Source: Hydrangea macrophylla
Taxonomy: Eukaryota > Streptophyta > Magnoliopsida > Cornales > Hydrangeaceae
DNA length: 64,000 nucleotides
Assembly (NCBI GenBank): GCA_033977485.1
Contig: CM066995.1
Coordinates: 52,203,162-52,267,161, forward strand
Direction: 5' to 3'
Shown here in pieces: positions 53,228 to 62,430 of the stretch (within the stretch, counting starts at the first letter, position 1; the number at the start of each line of letters is the position of its first letter). The position numbers and the translations under genes are program-made. The notes beneath the pieces are model-generated. The model searched no databases and was not told the origin of the DNA. It saw only the letters and a program-made list of their open reading frames with translations.

Positions 53228-55924
53228 ATGGCAAGATCGTTACTGCTCTTTCTAGGGTTTCTATTTCATTGGTTTCTGTGTTGTTATTCGGATCCGGGTC
53301 CGAGTTGTCCCAAAACCAACACTTCTGTGCTCAATTTTGAATCCGAATTCGTTATGGTTCAGCACCAACTTAGAGGAGTATTTGAATTAATCGACGATTG
53401 TTCGTTTAGGGTTAGCCAGTTTGATATGATCCAAGGGTCTGATGTGAACTGGTGGGGTGCAATAGGCGACGATTTCACCAATCTAACGATGGGTTTTGTT
53501 ATTTCTGATCAGAAATTGAATAAAACCTATAAAAATGACACCTTTGTTGTTAATTTAAGGAAGAATGTAACTTGGGATCAGATAACAGTTGTTGCCATTT
53601 GGGACATTCCTATGGCTTCGGACTTTGGCCATGTCGTATTGAAACCCACGAAAAATGGGTCGGAAGATTCGGCCCCGGCGCCCTCTCCTTCAGTTGGAGG
53701 GGGCAATTCTAGTGTGTTGCTTTATGAGCAGCCCACAATGTTTGAGAACTGCAAGCAGTTATCTCCAACTTATCGGGTTCGGTGGACTTTAAGGCCCGAT
53801 GAGGATGCGATCGATGTTGGTTTAGAAGCTGCCACTGGGATTCAGAACTATATGGCATTTGGGTGGGCAAATCCGAGTTCTTCCCCGAAGCTTATGGTTG
53901 GGGCCGATGTGGCAGTAACGGGATTTTCACAGGAAGGTCTGCCATTTGCTGATGATTATTATATTACCAATTATAGTGAGTGTATGATAGACAAGGATGG
54001 TGGTGTTCAAGGGGTCTGTCCTGACACTATGTATGAAGGGTCAGACCCGGTTGGTCTGGTCAACAATACGAGGTTGATTTACGGTCATAGGAGAGACGGG
54101 GTGTCTTTCATTCGGTATCAAAGGCAATTGAAGTCAGTTGATGAGAAATACGATTTACCCGTGAATCATACAGATAACATGACTGTGATTTGGGCATCGG
54201 GTTTGATACAGCCCCCGGATAGTCTTCACCCTTATTATCTTCCCAAAAATCATGGTGGGACCTATGGCCACTTGATACTCAATGTTTCGGAGCCAGTGAA
54301 TGAGTGCTTGGGGCCATTAGATGCCGAAGATAAGGAGGATCAAGATCTTGTTACTGCAGATGCAAATTCGCCACTTGTTGTTTCAACTGGTCTAGCCTTG
54401 CATTATCCCAACCCCCCTAATCCTTTGAAAGTTATTTACATTAACAAGAAAGAAGCTCCTGTCTTGAGGGTAGAAAGGGGAGTTCCGGTCAAGTTTTCAA
54501 TACAAGCTGGGCATGATGTTGCATTCTATATTACTTCTGACCCCCTCGGTGGGAATGCAACTCTTAGAAATATGTCGGAAACTATTTATTTTGGGGGACC
54601 GAATGCTGAAGGAGTTCAAGCTAGTCCTACGGAATTATCTTGGGCACCCGATCGGAATACCCCTGATCAAGTTTACTATCAGTCTTTGTATAAGCAGAAA
54701 ATGGGATGGAAGGTTCAAGTGGTTGATGGGGGTTTGCCAGATATGTATAATAGCAGTGTTGTGTTGGATGATCAACAAGTTACTTTATTTTGGACATTGT
54801 CGGAAAATTCGATATCTATTGCAGCTCGGGGTGAGAAGAAAAGTGGGTATCTTGCAATCGGGTTCGGCATTGGAATGGTGAATAGCTACGCATATGTGGG
54901 TTGGATCGATGATATTGGAAAAGGGCATGTTAACACGTATTGGATTGATGGGAAGGATGCTTTAAGTATACACCCGACAAATGAAAACTTGACATATGTC
55001 AGATGCAAATCCGAAAATGGAATAATCACTTTGGAGTTCACACGTCCCCTGAATCCATTGTGCAGTCGGAGTGAAAGGCCAGAGTGTAGCAATATTGTGG
55101 ACCCCACCACACCTCTTAAGGTTATTTGGGCAATGGGTACCCAATGGTCAACCGATCATTTAAGTAATGGAAATATGCATTCCAGTAGAAGCAGTAGGCC
55201 TCTTCGTGTGCTGCTTATGCGCGGTACAGCAGAAGCAGAGGAGGAGTTGCGGCCTGTATTGGCGGTCCATGGGTTCATGATGTTTCTTGCTTGGGGAATT
55301 CTACTTCCAGGTGGAATACTGGCAGCGAGATACTTAAAGCACGTAAAGGGTGATGGATGGTACCAAATTCATGTGTATTTACAGTACTCGGGATTAGCAA
55401 TTGTCCTTCTTGGCCTTCTTTTTGCTGTAGCCGAGCTTCGGGGTTTCTATTTTGGGTCAGTGCATGTTAAGTTTGGTATGACAGCTATATTATTGGCATG
55501 TGTACAACCCGTGAATGCATACCTGAGACCGAAGAGACCGAGTACTGGAGAAGTTGTTCCCTCGAAAAGGCTTGTTTGGGAGTACATTCATGTCATTGTT
55601 GGGAGATCTGCGATTGTTGCTGGAATTGCAGCTCTATTTACTGGAATGAAGCATTTAGGACAGAGATATGGGGTCGAAAATGTTCAAGGACTCAACTGGG
55701 CATTGATAGTTTGGTTCTTGATTGGGGCTTTAATAGTAATGTATTTAGAGTATAGTGAGAAAAAGCGAAGGAGAGAAAGGATTCTCGGGAGAAGCAATTG
55801 GGTTTTGGGTAATGGAGAGGAAGATGATGATGTTGATCTCTTGAGCCCCAGTCGGGTAATTGCCGAGAAAGAGTTTCATCAATCTGATGGAATGGAAGTT
55901 CAGCTAGAACCACTGAATAGATAG
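53228..55924 (+). CDS. DM13, DOMON and cytochrome b561 domain protein
   Basis: An intact single-exon gene of 898 residues. The start ATG has a good context (CCATGG) and opens a signal peptide (residues 1-21, SLLLFLGFLFHWFLCC). Residues about 40-140 are a DM13 domain (LRGVFELIDDCSFRVSQFDM). About 175-330 is a first DOMON domain (VRWTLRPDEDAIDVGLEAAT, MAFGWANP). A conserved middle part follows, about 390-510 (VERGVPVKFSIQAGHDVAFY, VYYQSLYKQKMGWKVQVVD). About 515-650 is a second DOMON domain. A cytochrome b561 core, about 675-845, has five to six membrane helices, with His681, His715, His746 and His788 in the positions of the four haem ligands. A charged tail ends in LEPLNR. Family knowledge: such proteins bind haem in DOMON and b561 parts and are thought to carry electrons across membranes, likely the plasma membrane; the substrate is unknown. 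It looks like the Arabidopsis At5g54830 type in order and size. No sign of damage. Confidence 0.96.
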   Translation: MARSLLLFLGFLFHWFLCCYSDPGPSCPKTNTSVLNFESEFVMVQHQLRGVFELIDDCSFRVSQFDMIQGSDVNWWGAIGDDFTNLTMGFVISDQKLNKTYKNDTFVVNLRKNVTWDQITVVAIWDIPMASDFGHVVLKPTKNGSEDSAPAPSPSVGGGNSSVLLYEQPTMFENCKQLSPTYRVRWTLRPDEDAIDVGLEAATGIQNYMAFGWANPSSSPKLMVGADVAVTGFSQEGLPFADDYYITNYSECMIDKDGGVQGVCPDTMYEGSDPVGLVNNTRLIYGHRRDGVSFIRYQRQLKSVDEKYDLPVNHTDNMTVIWASGLIQPPDSLHPYYLPKNHGGTYGHLILNVSEPVNECLGPLDAEDKEDQDLVTADANSPLVVSTGLALHYPNPPNPLKVIYINKKEAPVLRVERGVPVKFSIQAGHDVAFYITSDPLGGNATLRNMSETIYFGGPNAEGVQASPTELSWAPDRNTPDQVYYQSLYKQKMGWKVQVVDGGLPDMYNSSVVLDDQQVTLFWTLSENSISIAARGEKKSGYLAIGFGIGMVNSYAYVGWIDDIGKGHVNTYWIDGKDALSIHPTNENLTYVRCKSENGIITLEFTRPLNPLCSRSERPECSNIVDPTTPLKVIWAMGTQWSTDHLSNGNMHSSRSSRPLRVLLMRGTAEAEEELRPVLAVHGFMMFLAWGILLPGGILAARYLKHVKGDGWYQIHVYLQYSGLAIVLLGLLFAVAELRGFYFGSVHVKFGMTAILLACVQPVNAYLRPKRPSTGEVVPSKRLVWEYIHVIVGRSAIVAGIAALFTGMKHLGQRYGVENVQGLNWALIVWFLIGALIVMYLEYSEKKRRRERILGRSNWVLGNGEEDDDVDLLSPSRVIAEKEFHQSDGMEVQLEPLNR

Positions 55925-56110
55925 AGATCTTTGTTCATTTATTTTTCTTCACCAGTTTTGGGAATTTCTTACGTTTTATACCGGAGATAGCAAGCCATAT
56001 AATATGCTCAAAAGGTTTCTTCCATTCCATGTAAGGATTGAGGTTTGTCCTACAACCTTTCATCCTGGAGAGTAGACATCCTATAACATGTATTTTGTAT
56101 ACTGCATACA
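55925..56110 (+). other. Probable 3' untranslated region of the b561 gene
   Basis: T-rich sequence behind the TAG stop, with TTGTAT- and ATTTATTTT-type far-upstream and near-upstream signals around 56090-56120 that could guide polyadenylation. No exact AATAAA. The end is estimated. Confidence 0.4.
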
Positions 56111-56596
56111 TTTATTTTTACCATAGTGGAAGGTTATCACTCCTCTCTCTCTCCCTAAATGTTTTAAGTCTAATATCTATTGCAAGTTCCTGTAGTGGTT
56201 AGATCCATTTTCTCTTTACCTCCATGCTTTAAAAGTGTACACTTAACCCCTCGTGGTTTTGGACTAAATGAAATTGTTAAGATTCTCTTCAAAATTGATG
56301 AAAATTCTAAAATTGGCTAGAAATATCAACACTTAACTCCCTTTGTGAGTTTAATTTTGGGGATAGCCAGCCTCCTATGTGAGGATAATATTGCTATTTA
56401 ATCTAATTATGTGGAGCTAATTTTTAACACTTTATTGCTTTGCAGGACTAATTTTGAGATTTACTGCCCATGTAGCGTTAATTTAACACTTAAATTATTC
56501 TATGTGGGGCTACTTTTAACACTTAATCCCCATGCGGGACAGATAGTTTGGCCTAAAACAAAGTCATGAAGTTGGGCGGTGGGTTCCAATAAACCC
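56111..56596. other. Intergenic DNA, transposon-like remnants
   Basis: The block 56200-56570 (AACCCCTCGTGGTTTTGGAC, repeated TTTAACACTTAA-type motifs) looks like a decayed non-coding repeat. No gene. Confidence 0.35.
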
Positions 56597-56599
56597 TTT

Positions 56600-56702
56600 G
56601 AGGGCAATTCTATTCACACCCTATTTACACCCTAAAAAAAAGTCTTAAGTTGGGCGGTGGGTGTATTGATTAAAGTAGGCGGGGTGGGAATAGAATTACC
56701 CT
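56600..56702. mobile_element. Small MITE of about 103 bp
   Basis: Ends AGGGCAATTCTATTCACACCC and, inverted, AGGGTAATTCTATTCCCACCC. No clear target duplication. The internal GTTGGGCGGTGGG also occurs just outside at 56571. Confidence 0.6.
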
Positions 56703-57307
56703 ATAAATTATTATGTTACTCTTTTTTTTTTTTTTTTTTTTTGCTGGAAAAAAAAAAAGGGTCTCCTTGGTGGGAGATCATGTTATGTTACATGTTTGCA
56801 GTTTTTTTTGTAGTTTTTGCTGTATAGAGTAGGCCGTAACTTAGCTTGATGCCGGAGTTCCATCCTGACACAGAACCTTGTCTGCATGAACAGTTAAGTT
56901 CTGAAATGCCCCAGGGGTGGTTTGGGTTCTTCTAACTGTTTGGGTCATGGGTTTAGTGAGAGAAAGATAAATAAATCAATAAAAACCTATAAGGCTATGA
57001 TGGCTCATGGATTTCGTGTTCAAAAACAAATTGAAAAGAAAAACAAGAGGGAAAAACTAGAACCTTCGTGTTTTCCTTCACACATAAATAACATTAAAAT
57101 TTGAAAAAATTCAATATAAATGATTGTCCCATATAAACAAAGGGAAATGTCTTGCAACAAGCCAAATGTTTAATTTATGTTTCAATTAATTCTTTTTTTT
57201 TTTTTCCAATTTATTCATTGTTTTCCTTATTAATCAAACAAAGGAAATGATTTTCCACTAAGGTGTCTTTTCTTTTTCATCGCTAAATCGAAGAACCAAA
57301 CAAAGCC
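56703..57307. other. Intergenic DNA, no gene seen
   Basis: Poly(T) at 56722-56742 and near 57193-57206, otherwise unique-looking AT-rich sequence. The short ORF at 56922 is not recognisable. Confidence 0.4.
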
Positions 57308-57310
57308 TAA

Positions 57311-57594
57311 GGGTCTGTTTGATAAAAGTAAAAATTAAGTACTTAAAATTAAGTGTTGAATTTTAAGTAATGAAAATTTTAAGCGATTGAATTTGCAATA
57401 ATGAAAACAGTGTTTCTACTGAAATAGATTGTATTCAGTGATTATTTTCAGTAGAATTTTTTCACTTAAAAGTTTTTAGTGCGTTTTTTTTTTTATACTT
57501 TTTCAATTTAGTGGTGTATTATCAAACACATTGAAAAAATATAAGTGTTGAAAATTTTCTTTTTCACTACTTAATTAGGTTATCAAACACATCC
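57311..57594. mobile_element. Tourist-like (PIF/Harbinger) MITE
   Basis: Ends GGGTCTGTTTGATAAAAGT and, inverted, GGATGTGTTTGATAACCTA, flanked by TAA on both sides (57308-57310, 57595-57597), the 3-bp target of Harbinger-type elements. 284 bp, AT-rich, no ORF. Confidence 0.85.
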
Positions 57595-57597
57595 TAA

Positions 57598-58797
57598 TAA
57601 AACTCTTTTTTTCTTTTGTTTAGTAAATAAGGAAAATAGCAAAGAGAAGATAACAGAGTGAAAATAAGTAAAAAATTTCGGATTTTGTGGGCGACTTCCC
57701 TTCATCTTTTTGTTGAGTTCCTATTATATTTAGGAAGTTAATTTACAATGTTTTATAAGCATAAATGAAAAGACTACATAAACCCTGGCCGTGTTGTTTT
57801 CCTTTCTTTCTTTCTATCAATCTGCGAACCAAACATAGCATTGAGTATCTGAATAGCTTAAGCTGTATTTTAAAAGCATTTTGTGCATAAGAGTTGGACT
57901 TCCACTTAGCCTATAGTACCAATGTCAGTCAGCACCCAATGTATTAATTATGGTACTTTCTACAATTTGTATGCGGCATCATTCACAGGTAAAAACTTGT
58001 TTGGATGCCTAGAAAATATTCTCCCATTGTGATCCATAATTCCTCTTAACAGGGTCAGAAAATTTCAATTCTACACCAATGAAAGATTATGTCTATTTTG
58101 ATTGACATGAATGCATCACCCCCTTTCTTTCCATACAGTTACCTCTCCGATGATCTCTCTTACAAGGGACGGATGCAGTAAGGGGCAAAAGGAGCTCAAG
58201 TCCCACTAGATTTTAAAGAATAGAAGATTTACCTAAATAATATTTTACACGCAAGTTTCCCTAAATTGAATTTTTTTTTTACACACAAGCTATTTTGTGT
58301 TATTAGTTCTGAATTTTTGTGTTATTTTCATCGAATAAATTTGACCCCCCAACTATTTCTGCATCTACCCCTCTGCCCCCTCTACCCCTTTGTACAACAT
58401 ACAACACCTTTTTTTTTTCCTCACATATGGGCAGAAGTCAGTGCACACAAAAGCAACAATGATGAATCATCCAAAATGTGGTGGAAAACTAGTCACGGAA
58501 ATCCATTAGGAGACGGACACTATGCACTTTTAGACTTTTTATTTTATTTTTTGCTAAGATGCACTTTACACTTTTAGAAGCACAAGCAGTCCACCTAATG
58601 AATTCCAAATACAATGCCCATGATATGAAATACTAGAAAACACAAGTAGTGAACTACTAATGTATATTCCACCCAATGATATTGTGGTGGTGTTTTTTTT
58701 TTTTTTTTTTGGTTTCTTTTTTGTAAGTAGACACCCAAACTTGAATGTCTAATCAATTAACGAGTACTTTAAGAACATATTTTGTACACGGAGAATT
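57598..58797. other. Intergenic DNA with a possible hAT fragment
   Basis: At 58165-58395 CAAGGGACGGATGCAG and, inverted, CAGAGGGGTAGATGCAG resemble hAT ends like those at 41553, but I find no target duplication. Poly(T) near 58268, 58408 and 58693. No gene. Confidence 0.35.
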
Positions 58798-59095
58798 CTT
58801 TGGTACAACTAAGTTGTTTGGAACAACCACTTGGTTTGGTTGTACCTTCGTCTTTTGTTTTCGGAGTCATAAAAATTTGTTTTCTTGTCATAAAAGTTTG
58901 TTCCCGGTAAAAAAATAAAATGGTTTTGATTAGAACAAAATGATTTTGATGGGAACAATTTTTTTATCAGGAACAAAATTTTATGACCTAGAAACAAAGT
59001 TTCCTATTCAGAACAAATTTTTATGACCTAAGAACAAACTTTTATGACCCAAAGACAAAGGACGTACCTACAACCAAACCACTTGGTTGTGCCAA
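58798..59095. mobile_element. Fold-back MITE
   Basis: The left end CTTTGGTACAACTAAGTTG and the right end (inverted CTTTGGCACAACCAAGTGG) are complementary. In between, five to six variants of GAACAAATTTTTATGACC occur in both orientations, so the whole could fold back. Borders approximate. Confidence 0.65.
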
Positions 59096-60020
59096 AGAGG
59101 GCTCCTTTAGATATTGATAGAGTATGGGCCAGTTTGGTTGGGCGTTTAGCCGTAGCTTTTGGAGCCCAATCCAATTGTGAGCTTTGGCAGCAAATTTTGG
59201 ATTACAAACGCTGGTCCAAAGCTAGTGTTGAGCAGCTTAGCCCAATCGTGGTCAACAAGTTGGTCAACACGATGAGTCACTTACAAAGGTGCCTCTAACT
59301 TTTTCTCTGTATGACATGCATGTCCTCACTAAAGGACAAAAATTGCCGCCCCTTAAACTATGTTCCACGAATGACAGTGAATCACGTGAGCACCCTAATA
59401 TTAATACTCTCTCAGTCTCACATTAAAGAAACATCTTTGATTGTTGTGAAATTTTACAACTTTCTATTATTGTCCTTTTTTAACTTTAAAATTGTAGTGT
59501 CACGTCAAACAAAATGTGGAGAGCTTTATATATTCAAAGATAAATTTAAAAAGTGTATAGTTAAAAAACATTGACTTTTTGAAAGGACTCTTAAAATGAG
59601 ACGTCAAAAACATAATTAAATTCTTAATGTAGGACGGAGGGAGAGGGAGTAGCATTTGCCTTTTGTTTAGCCGATATGGGACAAGCTTTTGGTTTTTTTT
59701 TTTTAAGGAAAAGCACAAGCCCTTTTTTTTCCTGAATTGATTGAATTTCTCTTTTTGACTAAAGACTAAGCAAATACTCCAAATTCACGAAGACATAAAA
59801 ATAGGGTAAACGTTGTGAAAATTGGAGTTGCAATCATTAATAATATAATTGATAGTTACTTATTATTTTCTTGTTAATTATTTAAATTTTATCCATTAAT
59901 TTTCGTTGAAGAATTTAATAATATAACTAATAATCATTAGTAATGTGATGGTATATATATTACTATAATATTATTTGTTTAACATTTGAATTATTTAACT
60001 ATATACCTAATACATAAATA
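59096..60020. other. Intergenic DNA with a Stowaway-like remnant
   Basis: 59406-59650 has ends ACTCTCTCAGTCTCACATTAA and, inverted, ACTCCCTCTCCCTCCGTCC: a degraded relative of Stowaway-type MITEs. Short ORFs at 59044 and 59311 have no recognised domain. Confidence 0.45.
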
Positions 60021-60030
60021 ATACAATGAT

Positions 60031-60210
60031 CAAAGATTCTCTAAAGAGGACCACCTCTCTTTATTAAAGAGAGGACCTTTGTTTTGGCCATTGGATTGTA
60101 TTTAAAAACTGTGAAATGACAAAACTGCCATTAATGAAAACACGATCCGACGGTCAAAACAGAGGTCCTCTCTTTAATAAAAAAAGGGCGCCCTCTTTAT
60201 AGCCTGACTG
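60031..60210. mobile_element. MULE-type MITE with 10-bp target duplication
   Basis: Flanked on both sides by ATACAATGAT (60021-60030, 60211-60220). The ends are inverted over about 60 bp: TCTTTATTAAAGAGAGGACC on the left, its complement on the right, both followed by GTTTTG-CC and GGAT. 180 bp. Duplication length of 9-10 bp points to Mutator-type. Confidence 0.85.
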
Positions 60211-60220
60211 ATACAATGAT

Positions 60221-60779
60221 ATATTAGTATAAATATTGTTCATTTAATATGCTTTATTAGTTTTTTTTTCATTAAATAATGTATACTATGAATATATAGT
60301 ACTAACAAGTACCATTAATCATGTAATGATGCAATATGGGTTAACTAGTAGTAAGTCCTATTAGGTGTAACCTTTTTTAAATAGACCCAATCAGAAAAAC
60401 TTCGTAGTGATAGGTTCACAAAAATATTTCAGACCATTCTACCCCCAGCTCCATCAAGTGCAAGAAAATAGACTGCCCATTCCAAATCAATCGATCTCGC
60501 ATAATTTGTGCATAAATCAAGCCACGATCACTGCTATAATCTAGGATTTTCAAAAGTCAAACACAAATCTGTTTATCTTTTACTATCGTTGGTGAAAAAA
60601 TAGATTTTTAGTCCACAAACGTATTGAAAAACTTCAGGAACAGAGTTTATGGTCATCTCGCGCATCGTCAACGATGATTTTCCTAGCAACTGTAGTATGG
60701 GACAAAAAGGTAACAACACGTCTCTGTCACACGTAAAATTTCTCACTACATTTTTTTTTAATTCTAAGCATCATCGATG
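60221..60779. other. AT-rich intergenic DNA, no gene seen
   Basis: Nothing recognised. The first lines of the following tandem repeat may begin near 60600. Confidence 0.35.
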
Positions 60780-61400
60780 AAAATTTTTTACAACGATTTA
60801 GTGGGAAATTTTTTGAAAAATGGCCTTTGTTTTGCATTTTTCATCTTCGTCAAGAACAAAATGGGTTATTGGTTTGGTTTTTGAGAAATTTTACACTCAA
60901 CATCTCGTATACACTACATTTGTCGGTTCTAGGTTGTATCGATTGCAATTTGTGAGAACGATTTAGTGCAAAATTTTGACAAAAATGGGTTTTTTGTTTA
61001 GAGTTTTGTCTGTGCCAAATATGGATTTTTGGTCTAGTTATTGTATATGGGTTTTTGGTTACTGTATAATTTTACACTCAAACTTTCATATACACTATAT
61101 TTTTTTGTTTGTAGGCTTGATCGATCGTAGTTTATGACAACGATCTAAAGCAAAAATTTTGAAAAAATTAGTTCTTGTTTTGGAGTTTGGTCTACGGCCA
61201 AAATGGTTTTTTGGTTTGGTTGTTGATAAATATTACACTCAATATTTCGTATAATCTATATTTTTTTGTTCAAAACTTGATCGATCGTTGTTTATGACAA
61301 CGATTTAGTGCAAAACTTCTGGAAAAAATGGGTTTGGGTTTGGAGTTTCTTTTGCTGCAAAAATGGGTTGTTTGGTTGGTTGTAAATATTTTATACTCAA
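60780..61400 (+). repeat. Tandem repeat of about 160-180 bp
   Basis: Three and a half diverged units, marked by ACAACGATTTAGTGCAAAA (near 60790, 60957, 61137, 61297), then GGTTTTTTGGTTTGG and TTACACTCAA-T-TCGTATA. Confidence 0.75.
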
Positions 61401-61429
61401 TTTCTTGTTTGCAGTTCAGTTTTTTGATT

Positions 61430-62205
61430 TGAGTGTAGTGAATGGCGACCTCATATCATGTTTTGTAATACGTGTTTAACTTCTGCCGGTTGTTTAACCG
61501 TGTGGCTTGTAATAAGACTTGTTATGTATGCGAGTACGACACTTGATTCACCTTAGAACCTAGTTTGTCGAGACGTGTAAAGTTTGTACTTTGGATATTT
61601 GTAATCCGGGAGGGGTTTTTGGTTGTTGTATAAATGATTTGTATGTTTTACTAGTTCTTAGGATGGTTATCAAAGCTTTTGAAATGGTTTGGTTTGAAAT
61701 GAGTTGGTTTGAAATGATTTGTTGGTTTGGTTTCTTTTGGTAAAATAAGTATTGTTTTATTGGCGGCGTTTGTTGCGGAAGCGCCGAGAATTAACGACAT
61801 TTATTAGGGAAGCGTCGGTAATTAACGACGTTTGCGAAAAATGCCGGTAATTGTGAATACGGTCTTTTGGAGGTTGGCTTCTGCCCAGACCCCATTCGAC
61901 CGGTCGAACGGGGTAGTTTGACCAATCGAAATACCCCTTGCAAGAAACTTTGAACTCCTTATTCCAATATTTAAATCAACTTCTAATTATGTATGGGGGA
62001 ACCTTTGTGGACCCTTTGACGTACGAAACTGTTACTTTTGAAAACAAAACTCATTAAGGCGTGTTTGATTACGTGTTTAATATAACTTTTGAAAAACTAT
62101 TTGGAAATTGGTTATCTTAGAGCAAAATTTTATTAAGATCATTTTGGGAACTTTAATCATTATTGGTAAGTCTTGAGGACCACCTTATTGGTTTTGGGGC
62201 ATGAC
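61430..62205 (+). repeat. LTR-like fragment with TTCGACCGGTCGAA palindrome
   Basis: Ends GGGGCATGACA. Shares the palindrome TTCGACCGGTCGAA (61895) and its surroundings in type with 49321. Around 61770-61855 and again at 62375-62420 short motifs such as ATGCCG-TAATT recur. No coding part. Confidence 0.4.
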
Positions 62206-62430
62206 AATATGAGTCTGTTCGGTTCGGGTATTCTGATCCAAGGTATTTTGTGCACCCCTAATATGATATAACTAAACCACTCGAGCATGGCATCCTAAAT
62301 AAATAAATAAGTAAATAAAATAACATGGCCCTTAAAAAATATTACTTAAAATTACAATATTTAAATTTCTAACGCTATTAATTAATGGCATTGGTTTAAA
62401 AATGCCGTTAATTATCGGTATTTGGTATGG

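Noticed and set aside
58165..58395. Third hAT element of the CAGGGGCGGAT type
   Set aside because: End motifs are similar, but I could not find an 8-bp duplication at any border choice; kept only as a possible fragment.
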